Position numbers and translations under genes: made by a program
Notes under the pieces: generated by a model
Seen by the model: the letters and a program-made list of their open reading frames with translations, nothing else
The model's database searches: none
Told to the model about the DNA's origin: nothing
Part shown: positions 10,526-22,385 of the stretch, in pieces
Layout: each line of letters begins with the position of its first letter
Position numbering within the stretch: position 1 is the first letter of the stretch
Assembly (NCBI RefSeq): GCF_020520425.1
Contig: NC_079491.1
Location: 3,720,001-3,784,000 of the forward strand
Origin: Spinacia oleracea
Taxonomy: Eukaryota; Streptophyta; Magnoliopsida; Caryophyllales; Amaranthaceae
DNA length: 64,000 nucleotides
Reading direction: 5' to 3'

Positions 10526-12846
10526 CTTATTGTTTTTAGGATGGAACCCTGTCAGACTAACATGAGGTCAATGAATTTATCACAATCCCAATGGCTCATG
10601 TGCAACTTTCATAACTTCAAACCCTATCCATCTAATTAGCTATACTAAAGCTAAGCTCGAAGAAACCTCAAAAGTTCGATATGTAACTTGATATATTCTT
10701 TCAAGTTTAGTGTGGTAACTGAAACAACAACGCAGTACCAAGATGTATGAAGATCATAACTAGTGCGCTATTTAGCGTAGGATCTGGAACTGGATCAAAT
10801 ATACATAGCATCACCCTTGTTTTCATAAAATAGTTGTTTCCAAAAGTGGACAAATCTATCAACATAGGTTCACCAAAACCACAAAAACCTGCGTTATGTG
10901 TGTTTCTAATACTTGTGTTTTCAATGTTCACCTATTGTAAACTTCACAGAGTTTTTGTTGTTTGCAAGTTCAGATGAAACTAAAATGCGTCAGAAATCAA
11001 TGACTTGTTTACATCGTTTTTGCTTGCCAGAAATTTGACAGCAACAGTATAGAGTTTCCTTCATTCTAATCAATAAGGGAATTGGAGGGTTGAAATTTGA
11101 AAGTTTACCTATCATAATCTATACAAGTCTGATAAACACGAAAAACACGATGTTTACACAACTTACAGTGACAGTGTGACACTACTGCTAGCAGCTAGCA
11201 GCTAGCAGCATTCCTGAAACACACAGACATCTTCATCTCTCTTGAGTCTGAAATGGAAGATTGGAACAGTTTATCTGTTAGTTACACAGTCTATCACTAA
11301 TATGAATCAAGCAATATCAAAGTCAGTGCAAAAGATTGTCCGGAATTAATCAAATTATGAGCTGATACAGAGTAGTTTGCTTCTTGTACTTGTGACTTGA
11401 TTTTTATTTTTTTGATAAGGAAAGGTACACGGTTTCTAAGGTCTCTCTATCACAGGGAAAGTTGTACCTGTGACTTTTTAGTACAGAGTAATCTGCGTTA
11501 TTTGGGCGCCTTTTACGTTTTAGTTCAGTGTAAATTGTAATTACAGATTTACAGAGGCACAAAGGCCAATATCAATTTACGCGACATAACAACCGTAGTC
11601 CGTAGTACAACCCTTCGGGACTTCCCCAACTAATTTAGCTAATATCGCCATATCGGACCCCTTTGGTCAATAAAGTAATTAATTCTATAGCAACAAACAG
11701 TCCATTGTTACTTGTTACAAAGGCCCTATACAATAACTATACTAGCTACTTGCCTCATTTAACATTGGTACTGTACTCAACACATCGTGTAACTAAGTAA
11801 TTAGTCAATGTTGGTACCAATTCTGCAATGTAGTCATTAACACCTCTTAAGAATTTGCGCATAACCTCAAACGGCACTTGATAAAAAACAGAGAAAGTAT
11901 TACCATGTCTGATTGTTAGTTTTCACTTCTCAGAAAGGTGCACCTACCAGAATCTAATGAACTTTATGATACATTCATAGTTTCATACATGCTAAATTAA
12001 TTTGTTAATAATTGTAGTCAATGAAAAGAAAAGTCAAACTAACACCCAATTCCAATACTCCATGTATGTTTTGCCAAACACAAAATTCAAACAAAAAGAA
12101 AATTTGAGTTCAAAATGACTAAGGCAACAGGTACTATATCCACCATGACTTCCCCAGGTCTTTACAAAGACTTTTCCAAGTGCTATTATCAGAAGGGCCT
12201 ACCAGCTGTTGAATTAATTGGTTTACCTAACTGATCATCCTTTGAATCAACTCTTAAGGCATAACTCAAGTTTAGCAGTCAAATATCCTAAAGTCTGAAA
12301 CTAGAATCCAAACTCTAAACATCAAGACAAGTTTCAGTTCAAAATAACAAATATCGTTGTGTATAAAAATAAAAAATAAAAACAAAAATTGTTGGTGCCC
12401 TATCGAGACTTCTCCAGATAAATACTCCCTCCGTCCCTGAAGTTTCTTCGCACTTTTCTTTTTGGGCTGTCCCGAACTTTCCTACACATTCCTATTTCAG
12501 ATTAAAGTTGACAGTGTAAATTTTTCTTAGCTCCTCTCACCATCACGTTGATTCTTTCTCTCTTCATCCCAATACTTAATTTTGATGTTCCCACAAGTGG
12601 GCAATTCTTCTGCCATTAGTTAAGCCATCTGACTACGAAGAGTATGCTTAACTAGGAGCTAGACAAGTGTGAAAAATACCATTAAATTTCCTAGTAAATT
12701 ACATGAGAATTTAAGTCCTGCAAACTAAAGATTGGATTCCCATTTAAGCAACAAAATTCTGTTCCAACTACTTCTAAAGAAACAGACACTGAAATGTCAA
12801 CATCTTCTTTGAATGGCAAAGAAAATCATGTCTTCCATGGCCTGTC
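10526..12846. other. Intergenic, RLP upstream region
   Basis: No convincing gene is seen on either strand. There is a short tagcagc repeat near 11190 and, at 12425-12600, the left part of a Stowaway-type element (ctccctccgtccctgaag) whose right end is missing. Confidence 0.5.
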
Positions 12847-12853
12847 TATAAAT
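12847..12853 (+). promoter_or_regulatory. TATA box of the intact RLP gene
   Basis: TATAAAT lies 56 bp before the chosen ATG at 12909, a fitting distance for a plant core promoter with a short leader. Confidence 0.5.
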
Positions 12854-12908
12854 CAAATCCTTATTTATCCTTTTTTCTATAAGTTTGCACCACAATAACA
12901 CTACATTC

Positions 12909-15893
12909 ATGGGTTTTCTTACATGGATTGACATTCTTTTCTTAGTCCTGGTATGTTCACATGCCACAAAACAAATTATCTTTGTATCCTCTTTTCGGCC
13001 ATCATGTGCTGATCATGAAAGAATGGCGTTAGTGCAATTTAGGCGGAGTTTCCTTACAAACTGTGCTATTTCCGATACTCCATCTGAATATCCAAGGGTG
13101 AAATCATGGTCAAGTGAGAAAAATGAGGATTGCTGTTTGTGGGATGGAGTCGAGTGCGAGGTAGAAACTGGTTATGTGACAGGGCTCGACCTAGGTGGCA
13201 GCTGTCTTTATGGAAACTTTCCTCCTAACAGCACTCTCTTCAGTCTTACTCATCTTAAAAAGCTTAGCCTAGCTTTTAATGATTTCAACTATTCTCACAT
13301 CCCTTCTAAAATCGGGGAAATTAACAAGCTACAAAGTCTTAACCTCTCGTATTCATCATTTAGTGGCCAAATACCATCAGAAATCTCAAAATTATCAGAG
13401 CTCCGTGTGCTCGATCTTTCCAACAATGGTGATTCTTTAGCTAATAGCCAACGTGGCCTGAAACTTCATGATCCAAGCCTGGAGAAGTTGCTTCGAAACC
13501 TAACTCATATTAGTCAACTCTATCTTGACATGGTGGACTTGTCTTCTACTGTGCCAATCACCCTCACAAAACTATCCTCTTTAAAAGCTATTTCCCTCCA
13601 AAACTGTAACTTGTATGGTGAACTACCAACAAGTCTTTTCAGATTGCCACAACTTGAGATCCTTCATTTGAGTGGCAACAAAGATCTTGCAGGATTCTTG
13701 CCTGAATTTCACTCGAATAGCCCTCTCAAGGAATTACATCTTTATGGCACATCATTTTCAGGAAAAGTGCCACAGTCGATAGGAAACCTTGCTCATTTGG
13801 AACAACTTGACCTATGTGGTTGTTATTTCTCAGGATCACTTCCATCTTCTCTTGCTAATATGACAACACTCACCGTCTTACTCTTAAGTAACAACAATTT
13901 CAAAGGTGAAGTTTCCTTCTCTATCACAAATCTCACAAACCTCGAATCTTTAGATTTCTCAAATCTTGAAATTAGGCCAAGAGAACTATTTTCCCAGTTG
14001 TCCAAACTAAACAATATCATTTACCTACGCCTTGCTGAGATGAAACTAGCTACTGAGATACCGTCGTTTATTGCAAACTTCACGAAACTTACTTATTTAG
14101 ATCTTGCAGGATCCCAGATAATGGGTCCATTTCCAAAATGGTTTGCAAATCTAACCCAACTAAGGCAATTGTATCTCGAGAATAATCAGTTAGAGGGTCC
14201 AATACCACATTGGTTTTCTCAGTTTACTAATCTTCAATCTCTAGACTTGTCTTACAACAACTTGTTTGGCAAGTTCGACACCTTTTTCCAGTTAAAAGAT
14301 CTTCGTAATCTAGTTTTATCTCATGTCAACCTAACATTTCCAAATTCTGGGACCAATTCATCTCTTCCAAAGCTCAAACTCTTAGAACTTGCATACTGCA
14401 ACCTGACTGAGTTTCCACAGTTCCTGCAGTATCAAAATGAGCTACAATCGCTATCACTCAGAGGAAATAACATCAAGGGTATTTTGCCACAGTGGTTGGT
14501 GAATATAACTAAAGAGAGTCTCCTTATAATTAATCTTTCCGGAAATAAGTTGACAGGTTTTGAACAGGCTACAGTAGTTCTTCCATGGACTCATTTGGAA
14601 GAATTTCATTTCGCGGGTAATAAGTTACACGGACTACTTCCTTCACCACCAGATTCTATGAAGTTCTACGATGTCTCAAATAATAAGTTGACTGGAGTAA
14701 TGCCCAAGCAAATTTGCAATGCAAGGTCACTAATTTCCCTTGACTTGTCTGGTAACAACTTGACAGGACAGATACCAGATTGCATAGGTAATCAGCTAGG
14801 TGAATCTCTACAACTTCTGAATTTGCGAGGAAATAATCTCCATGGCACCATTTCCACAAAATTTACAACATCCTGCAAACTAAGGATGATCAATTTGAGT
14901 CAAAATCAACTGGGAGGTGAGCTTCCAAGGTCATTTGCCAACTGCACAATGCTTGAAGTACTTGATGTTGGAAGAAATCAAATTAATGATTCTTTTCCAT
15001 CATGGTTAGGAAGTCTCCCGAAGTTGCAAGTTCTTATCCTGGGGCATAATAAATTTTACGGAAGAGTACTATATCAGAAATCTGACCTCAGTTTCCGATT
15101 CTTGCGCATTATTGACCTATCCCACAATCTTCATACAGGTGGTTTACCCTCTAGGTACTTTCAAAATTGGCATGCAATGAAAGTTTCAAAGGAAGAACAA
15201 TCAGGTTCATACAATACCTTGATTACTTTCTATTTTAAGTTGGGAGTAGACTATGTTATTTCTCAACAGAATTTCGAGTACTCCATCACCATAACAAACA
15301 AAGGCAGTGAAATTCTTTATCCAAAGATACTTAAAGTGTTTAGGGTCATTGACTTATCCAGTAACAACTTCACAGGCAGGATTCCCGATGACATTGGGGA
15401 TCTCAAGGGACTACAAGCACTCAACTTGTCCAACAACAATCTTGAAGGCAGAATTCCACCCTCTCTATCCAACATAACAGACCTTGAATCACTCGACCTT
15501 TCTCTCAACAAACTCTCAGGTGAAATCCCTCCATCATTATCACAATTGACCACTCTCGAGGTGTTCAACATCTCCTATAATGATCATCTCATGGGCCCAA
15601 TACCACAAGGAAACCAATTCAATACTTTCGATGATACCTCTTTCCAAGGAAATCCAGGGTTGTGTGGAAGTCTAATTTCCCAGAAGTGCGGAAATGCAGA
15701 TATTATACAACTGTCACCACCATCAGTGAATAGTGACAAGAGCGATGATGAGGATTCTGAACTGATTGATTGGATCATCAAATCACTGGGATGTATAAGT
15801 GGAACCATAGTTGGGTTTGTTATTGGGAAAATTTACATCACTGACAAGTACCATGAATGGTTTATGGAGACCTTTGGAAGGAGGAGAACATAA
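12909..15893 (+). CDS. Receptor-like protein (Cf-9/RLP class), intact
   Basis: This single-exon gene encodes 994 residues. I chose the ATG at 12909 because a signal peptide follows at once (FLTWIDILFLVLVCS). Order: signal peptide (1-~28); LRR N-cap with CADHERMALVQF and DCCLWDGVEC (~34-85); about 28 extracytoplasmic LRRs of the LxxLxxLxLSxNxxxGxIP type; an island with FEYSITITNKGSE about 170 residues from the end; final LRRs; a C-cap (NPGLCGSLISQKC); an acidic stretch SDDEDSELIDW; one transmembrane helix with GxxxGxxxG (GTIVGFVIG); and a ~20-residue tail without kinase. Family members sit in the plasma membrane, recognise apoplastic pathogen molecules or cell damage and signal through SOBIR1, which contacts the GxxxG helix. 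The ligand here is unknown. It is the only full copy in a cluster with several broken ones, typical of birth-and-death evolution of resistance genes. Confidence 0.95.
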   Translation: MGFLTWIDILFLVLVCSHATKQIIFVSSFRPSCADHERMALVQFRRSFLTNCAISDTPSEYPRVKSWSSEKNEDCCLWDGVECEVETGYVTGLDLGGSCLYGNFPPNSTLFSLTHLKKLSLAFNDFNYSHIPSKIGEINKLQSLNLSYSSFSGQIPSEISKLSELRVLDLSNNGDSLANSQRGLKLHDPSLEKLLRNLTHISQLYLDMVDLSSTVPITLTKLSSLKAISLQNCNLYGELPTSLFRLPQLEILHLSGNKDLAGFLPEFHSNSPLKELHLYGTSFSGKVPQSIGNLAHLEQLDLCGCYFSGSLPSSLANMTTLTVLLLSNNNFKGEVSFSITNLTNLESLDFSNLEIRPRELFSQLSKLNNIIYLRLAEMKLATEIPSFIANFTKLTYLDLAGSQIMGPFPKWFANLTQLRQLYLENNQLEGPIPHWFSQFTNLQSLDLSYNNLFGKFDTFFQLKDLRNLVLSHVNLTFPNSGTNSSLPKLKLLELAYCNLTEFPQFLQYQNELQSLSLRGNNIKGILPQWLVNITKESLLIINLSGNKLTGFEQATVVLPWTHLEEFHFAGNKLHGLLPSPPDSMKFYDVSNNKLTGVMPKQICNARSLISLDLSGNNLTGQIPDCIGNQLGESLQLLNLRGNNLHGTISTKFTTSCKLRMINLSQNQLGGELPRSFANCTMLEVLDVGRNQINDSFPSWLGSLPKLQVLILGHNKFYGRVLYQKSDLSFRFLRIIDLSHNLHTGGLPSRYFQNWHAMKVSKEEQSGSYNTLITFYFKLGVDYVISQQNFEYSITITNKGSEILYPKILKVFRVIDLSSNNFTGRIPDDIGDLKGLQALNLSNNNLEGRIPPSLSNITDLESLDLSLNKLSGEIPPSLSQLTTLEVFNISYNDHLMGPIPQGNQFNTFDDTSFQGNPGLCGSLISQKCGNADIIQLSPPSVNSDKSDDEDSELIDWIIKSLGCISGTIVGFVIGKIYITDKYHEWFMETFGRRRT

Positions 15894-16700
15894 AGAATCG
15901 AAGACACAGATGATAAGTCTGGCTCTATATGTTATATACCAGTAAAATTAGAGTTTTGTTTTTCCTGTTCATGTATGTCCACAATTTTCTAAATATCAAT
16001 AACTTGTATTTAGTTCAGTACATAAATAATATAGCACTTTGTGAGAGAATTGCTACTCACAAGGTTTTCCCAGTGTTCATGTTCAAGTTCAAGTAATTGA
16101 GCTTTAAGTGAATATAGTTCACTTTCTTATCATGATTTATGGGGATTTCCTCGTTATTTCCTGAGTTCCTTTACATAATCTTCCCTATGAGAGAAGAACA
16201 ATCATTCACTTTAGTTCAATTGGCAATGTAGAAGAATGTTTTATGCAAATTCAGTTTACAAGCTACTAAAAATTAAACTCCCCAAAATTCAAAGCAAAAC
16301 AATAGTCAAATTAATCCAAAGAAAATTGAAAACAGATGTTTATGCAAAAAGGGAGTAGAGAATTTATACCAGGTTGTTGCATAAACAATTGTCGCAATTA
16401 AAATTCGGAAATTCCTCCTCTTCTTCTTCAAATTTATTGGGGTTTTTAAATAATCTGAAACCCAGAAAAATTGAACTATTGAAAGCCGAAAAAATCGAAA
16501 CATATGCGAAATTGAAATTACATTAAGTTTAAATTTACCTCAAAAGTGAAGAACTGATCAGAATTCCTCCATTTAATTTCATCGTTTTGGAGCAACCAAA
16601 ATAAACAACTCTTCATCTCGGAATTTGTTGTATAACGAAATCAATCAATCAATTTACAGTACTTCAATTACTGACCTAGGTTTCAATTCGTGGCTGAACC
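15894..16700. repeat. RLP 3' flank, inverted copy of 3.3-4.4 kb
   Basis: This matches the minus strand of 4440-3300 over several blocks with deletions. The duplication therefore covers the RLP 3' half plus at least 0.6 kb of non-coding flank. No gene is seen. Confidence 0.75.
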
Positions 16701-16857
16701 CATTTTTGGCTGGAACTCATTGATCTTTCAAAATTATTTACGGGTCGCTGATTTGCTGATGTAATGTTTCAATTCGCTGAACTAGCTGATCTTTCAAAAT
16801 TATTTAAATCAATTAATCAAATATTGTATCCTTTAATAATCCTCCATCCAATAAATA

Positions 16858-17116
16858 CTTCCTCCGTCTTTTAATACTCGCAACGTTTGGACTTTTGCCA
16901 CTATTCATATAATCTACTTTGACTATTCGTGGTGTTTTTTATATAAGATAAAACATAGTCATGTGAGATTTTGTTAGATTCGTCTTAATGAGTATTTTCA
17001 AAATATCAACTTTTTATAATTTTTGCATAAAGAGAATTTAAGATATAAATGATCAAAGTTGTGCATTGGCATGCGTGAAACTTATAAACGTTGCGAGTAT
17101 TAAAAGACGGAGGAAG
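16858..17116. mobile_element. Stowaway-type MITE (family A)
   Basis: A complete 259-bp element with inverted ends cttcctccgtcttttaatac and gtattaaaagacggaggaag and TA on both sides, the Tc1/mariner signature. The same family forms the outermost layer of the nest at 62303-63153. Confidence 0.9.
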
Positions 17117-17460
17117 TATAACACTATCTTATTTTTATACTATAAATTCTAAAATTTATGTCATCATTATAATCTTAACCATGGTGTAATATTTAAGAAA
17201 TAGATATGTAAAATTCTCTAAAGTCTAGTGCAAATTGAAATTGAACCCTTTTTGGGTTGAGTAACGTCAAAGGTTAGTTACTAATATGGCTTTGACAAAC
17301 TTAGTTGCATTACTTAGGAGTTAGGACTGTAAGAGGTTTCACTATAAAAATATATGACAAGAAGGGTAGTAGCTCTCAGCCTCATAAAGTGATATAACTC
17401 TCACTTTTGTTTTCAATTTGAGACACGTGATGTTTTGTGGGTCTTATCTTAACAAAACAG

Positions 17461-17553
17461 TTCAACACTTTCGATAATAACTCATTTGTTGGGAACTTAA
17501 CACTTTGTGGAGTACCTTTGTCTATTAAGTGTGAAAATACCTCCAGAAATTAT
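17461..17553 (+). pseudogene. RLP C-terminal fragment (copy 4)
   Basis: The plus strand encodes FNTFDNNSFVGNLTLCG, the conserved C-cap stretch of RLPs (FNTFDDTSFQGNPGLCG in the intact gene). It abuts RLP copy 5 on the opposite strand, so an inversion breakpoint lies close to 17555. Confidence 0.7.
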
Positions 17554-17677
17554 CAGGCCCCTTGTTAGTTGCAATACATTCAATATCTTTTTGTAGTGTG
17601 TTTCGCTCCCCTTGTTTGTTATAGTGATACTAAAATCATATTTCTCATTTGTATAAGTAATAGCACCATTGGGATAA

Positions 17678-18974
17678 GGCTCTGTTTGGCAAACACTTTC
17701 AGTCACCTTAAATGATTAGGTGCTAATAATATAAGTCAACTTAAGATTAGAAGTGTTTGGTAAAGAGGTGAAATTAATTAAATTTAAGGTGAATAAGATG
17801 ACTGATTTTGAAACGTTACTCTGATTAACGTTTCACTTTCAGCACCTGAAATTTTTTTTCTTCCGTGAAAAATAAATAATAAATACGGAGTAACATCATA
17901 TTTCAAGGTATTGTAAAACTGTGGAAAGTGTAGTGCATATAGAAGAAGATGCGAACTAATCTACAAACTCCATAATATCTCTGCTATTTTTGTTGTTAAG
18001 TTGAAGTAGTTATGAAAATTAAAAGGAAATTTAAATTTGGTGGAGTATTAAGGGGGTCAGGCCCTAAATCTTGACAAATTAAAATCGAAAGAGTTGAGCA
18101 ATGAAAAAAAATGAGATGATATGAAAAAGTGAGTGGGTGACTTTGCATCGATTTCTAGAAACCTTTGATCTTGAAATTAAATCCACAAATGGAATTGGAA
18201 AAACATATAAGAAGATGTAGTTTGTAGGTTGTGAATTGTGATGGTTGGGGTCTGGAGGAAGATGATGAGTGTGAACTGTGAAGGGAATCATCGCACTTTT
18301 ATTTTTTATGTTTGTAAAACAATTCGTAAACACAAATTCTTATTTACAATGGGTGTACAATAAATATTGTACACCGAAGTAAAAGTTGACTTAAAATGCT
18401 TTAAAGTTACATTTATATATGTAAAAGTTATCTATTTTTTAATGATAAATTTTTTCATTTGAATAAAAAATTATTTCTTCAAAATCACTAATAATGTATA
18501 AATTAATCATTTAACCCTTTAAAATGTTTATCTATCAACTTTTTAATTTTATGATATAAAAGTTACAGAAAAATAGGTTAAAGTTACGAAAAACTGCATA
18601 AAAGTTATCTTGGTGTACAATAAATTTATTGTACACCTTGTGCGCGCAAGACCTTTTGATTCATAAATCCCTTCAGTACCATCAATAAACAAGAAAGGGA
18701 TATGATTATTTTTTAAGAAAATACTATTCCGTATAAAATACTTAGATATGGAGATACGGAGTATACTAAGTATTTTATTCTTAGATATATTTAATTTCAT
18801 ATTTTAATATCAAATTATATTCAAATATCAAATTAAATATATTAAGGATGAACAACTAGTTTCAGGTAATTCAGAAATTATTTTTACCAAACAGTTAAGC
18901 AAACAACCGCCTTATCAGTTTCAGCTAACTTATCAGTTTCAGCTAAATTTCAGCTAGTATTGCCAAACAGAGCC
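17678..18974. mobile_element. Non-autonomous PIF/Harbinger (Tourist-like) element
   Basis: A 1297-bp element with inverted ends ggctctgtttggcaa and ttgccaaacagagcc, flanked by TAA at 17675-17677 and 18975-18977. A 3-bp TAA/TTA duplication and a GGC..TGTTTGG terminus are typical of Harbinger/Tourist. No transposase is present. It carries a hairpin-ended element inside (18352-18638) and splits RLP copy 5. Confidence 0.85.
18352..18638. mobile_element. Hairpin-ended MITE (1)
   Basis: The left end is a perfect 24-bp palindrome starting ggtgtacaata (18352-18375). The right end is a perfect 26-bp palindrome starting ggtgtacaataaa (18613-18638). The AT-rich interior repeats aaaagtta-like words. The element is nested in the Harbinger element. 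Confidence 0.7.
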
Positions 18975-19336
18975 TAAATAATCATTATTCTAAAATCAGA
19001 GTTGGATGAATTAGACATGTTTTCGGTTGAAATTTCCATCGCAAGCCAACTTTGAACATAACTTGACGGTAAGTTACCAGTATAAAAATTTGAAGACAAA
19101 TCAATTATTCGCAATCTTTGAAAACTAAGAATGGGCAAAGGGGTTGTTATCCTCCCGTGGAAGTTGTTATGCCTCAAGACAAGAACTTGCAAATTGGGAA
19201 GACTTCCTAACCATGATGGAAAAGTGTCGTTAATATGATTTCTTCCAACGTCAAGCACCTGGAGAGACGTGCAATTGGCTAATGAATTTGGGAGCTTGCC
19301 CTCAAGTTGATTTTCGCTCAAATTGATCATGTTCAA

Positions 19337-19855
19337 ATTACATGTTCATCATCCCAAGGCTATTCCACTTTTTTGTGACAATCAGTCTGCCCTCCATATT
19401 GCAAAGAATCCAGTATTTCATGAACGAACCAAGCATATTGAGATCGACTGTCATTTTGTTCGAGATGCAGTGACAGAAGGGATTATTGCACCGTCATATG
19501 TTGCTTCAACATCTCAGTTGGCTGACATTTTCACCAAAGCTCTAGGCAAGAAACAATTTGACTACTTGTTGTCCAAGTTGGGCATCCACGATCCACACCA
19601 TGCTCCAACTTGAGGGAGGGTGTTACGAAAGGATAATAATTAGAATTGGCCTACAATTCTAATGTTGGTATATTAGTCCTAGAGTTTAGACTAGATTGGG
19701 ATTCCTGAGTATTAGCAGTACTATTAAATTACAATGCTATGGTATCCTAAGCCTAGCAGCAATATAATTAAGTCTACACCTTGTACTATATATATCTTGC
19801 TCATTCATCATAATAAATTCAAGCTTCAAGCATCAATAATAATCTTGTTATATTT
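19337..19855 (+). mobile_element. Copia LTR-retrotransposon fragment (pol end, PPT, 3' LTR)
   Basis: This is the 3' remnant of a Ty1/copia element: the RNase H end of pol ([18 protein letters not shown], then the ADIFTKAL motif), a purine-rich tract gagggaggg near 19612, and an LTR of roughly 235 bp starting tgttacg at 19622. It is broken, with most of the element absent, and lies within RLP copy 5. Its right edge is approximate. Confidence 0.85.
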
Positions 19856-20193
19856 TGTGAAAGTGATAGTACTTGTAGCTGGTCTTGATGAAGTAAGAAT
19901 TCTGGGAACTTGGTCAAATTACATGATACTAGACCCAAATTTTCCAACTTCAAAAGAGATGAATTGGTGCTTATATTTGGAGGAAATGTTAGGCTGACAC
20001 CAGACAAAGATAACTCATGAAGATAAGGGAGTTCGAAAAATGAATCAAACTTTCCAACCGAACCCCTAAAAGATAAACCTAATACATGAAGATTAATAAG
20101 GTTAGAAATCCACAACAGGATTGGACCTTGCAAGTGATTAAAAGATAGATCTAAGGTATCTAATTGGGTTAGATCCATAAACATGCTTGGTAG

Positions 20194-20585
20194 TAGACCT
20201 GGTTATTGGACAGGGTAGTCAAATGGATATAGGGTTAGGGTCAAGTTAATAGGGCATTTATTGGGCAGGGCTCTTATTGGACAGGGCCTTTATTGGACAG
20301 GGTCATTATAGGGTCAAACTTATACTACAATTATTTTAAAAATTAAAATAGTAATGATACAAAAAATTACGTGTATAGCTTCGTATTCACTTGTACTTGC
20401 ACAATGCTCTTTTGTTTTTCATTTTTCATTGCTCGTTTATTGACCCGCCCACTAATGACCCGCTATTGACCCGCAACCCGCTTTTGACCCGTCCATTATC
20501 GACCCGTTAAAAATGACCCTTTTAATACCCGACCCTCTTTTGACCCGCCCCGACTCTGACCCGACCCGTCCGATAACCAGGTCTA
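20194..20585. mobile_element. hAT-like element, copy A
   Basis: A 392-bp element with inverted ends tagacctggttattgg and ccgataaccaggtcta, and an interior rich in gacccg repeats. It is nearly identical to the element at 38159-38539 in the opposite orientation. No 8-bp duplication is visible, consistent with a deletion at this point in RLP copy 5. Confidence 0.85.
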
Positions 20586-21080
20586 ATCAAGATTCAAGCC
20601 CAAAGAGAGTTGAGTTAGCAGGAAAACTGCCATAAAGACAACTGCTACTAAGGTCAAGCCCTATAACATAACGCGTATCCTGGTCACACTTAACACCATC
20701 CCATCTACAATAATCACTACTTGAACTTCCATTAGCAACATGATTAGATTCATCATGCCATGATTTCACCTTTGGGTATACTAACAAGTATTGAAAAAGA
20801 TAAAACAAAGAGGAACATGTATGTAGTAGTAGACCACCCAAAACCCATGGTGAATTGGTGATCAATATAAATGTGTGTTTAAAATTTTGTGAGGGACTTG
20901 TTTTTGGGAAGCAACAAGAGAGAAGACTAGCTTTTATAATGGTGTCATTCTCATTGAATCTTATGTATGAAAACTCTCTGTACTTGAACTTCTATAGTAC
21001 TAACTACGACAAAAAAAAATGGTGTATGTAGTTTCTATCAAACACCGGCAATTACTAGAGAAACAATAATAGTGTGAACT

Positions 21081-21587
21081 ACACCCGTCAAAAATTAACC
21101 CGACTTGAAAACCGACTCGAACCTGACCCGAAAATACTGGATCTTGAACAAGATTTTGAGACCCGTAACCCGATTTTATCCGAACCCGAGTAACCCGAAA
21201 AGTAATGGGTCAAGACCCGACCGAACCCGTTTTGGACCCGACCGATTTAAAATCATTGTATTTATAGTAATAAATGAAATTATGAGAAAATTTAAGCATA
21301 ATAAACACGTTGTTTTTACTATTGTTGTGTGTAATATGATTTTAATTTGAATTATACGTCATTTTATGGTTGAATTTAACTAAATATAAACTTATGTAAG
21401 AAAATTTGTTAATTTGTGCCCATATTTTGTATATATTTATTACCTAAATTAATTAAAATATAATGCGCGTTTTAAAATCTCTCAACCCGTTGGGTCGACC
21501 CGAACCCGAAAGTGACCGACCCGATTCAACACAAACCCGAACACAATTTTTTATAACCCGACCCGACCAACTCGTTTGACAGGTCTA
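21081..21587. mobile_element. hAT-like element with gacccg-rich interior
   Basis: The element runs from acacccgtcaaaaatt to cgtttgacaggtcta and is flanked by GTGTGAACT and GTGTAAACT, one mismatch apart. Internal acccgacc repeats are like those of the two elements above, though the ends differ. Confidence 0.65.
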
Positions 21588-22385
21588 GTGTAAACTGTAG
21601 TATGTGATTTTCGGCACCTTTTGTTTGCTGTGAACTAGTCAACATTGTTTCCTCAAAAAACAGACAAGGAAAATGTTTTAGCTAACAGTCTGAGTGAATG
21701 ATATCTTTGAGAAGAGACAAATTAAACGTGAAGGGCATGGAAAACTAAATAGACAAGATTTATTTATTTATTTATTGGGTTAAAGGATTTTTTGAAATTA
21801 TTTAATTGGGAGAAAATTAGAATTATGGCATCACTTAGCCGAAATCCGTAATATGGCATTTTCGGTATCACCGTCAATTTTCCGTTTTAGGTTTTTTTTT
21901 TTCTTAAGTCATATTGCGTATGATTTAGATTAAATCATGAATTAAAAAGAAGGCATACCTATATAATTAATCATGTTGATTTTGAAAACTGGAAACTACT
22001 TTTTGTGATTTTCATATTTTGGATTAGAATGTGCCGGAAAAATTGTCATCTTTCTTAAAATGATTTTTTTCTTTTTACTAGCACCGTTTTTCTAAATTAT
22101 GAGAGAGTAATTCAGGAATTGCTCTGTGTGTAGATATTTTCGACAGGAAAAAAAAAACATAGGGAAAAAATTAGTAGCAATCCCTAAAAGCAGTAACCTG
22201 TTGCAAGATAAAGCCCTAAACAAAGCCTAGCAATTGTACACCAGATTCTCTTTCCCATAAAAATAAAGAGAATATATGTATGTAAGTTAACAAGTTCTAA
22301 TAAAATGGGAAAAAAAATTACAAGAAAAGCTAATAATACTGATCAAATTCCTAACCTTAAAAGTTAAAACACCAAATAACCAACC
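21588..22385. other. Intergenic, NET1 3' flank
   Basis: No gene or complete mobile element is seen. The AT-rich DNA downstream of NET1 presumably contains its 3' untranslated region just below 22386. Confidence 0.4.

Larger units (their letters stand above)
17555..20880 (-). pseudogene. RLP gene broken by deletions and three insertions (copy 5)
   Basis: Minus-strand RLP pieces occur in gene order. 20860-20587 has the N-cap region (YPKVKSWHDES, CRWDGVKCDQDT). 20184-19856 has middle LRRs (TQLDTLDLSFNHLQGPI, SCNLTKFPEFL). 19336-18980 has late LRRs (QVLDVGRNHINDTFPSW). About 17690-17570 has the island (YDFSITITNKGSETHY). Between them lie an hAT element (20194-20585), a Copia fragment (19337-19855) and a Harbinger element (17678-18974). 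Comparison with the intact gene shows deletions of many LRRs at the hAT point and roughly 120 residues at the Copia point. The C-terminus is gone or inverted (copy 4). Confidence 0.85.

Noticed and set aside
10707-10931. A 74-codon minus-strand frame in the RLP upstream region
   Set aside because: No recognisable motif, no flanking splice or promoter signals; likely chance.
19323-19613. Pol fragment considered as a host gene
   Set aside because: The RNase H end motif, purine tract and adjoining LTR identify it as a Copia remnant.
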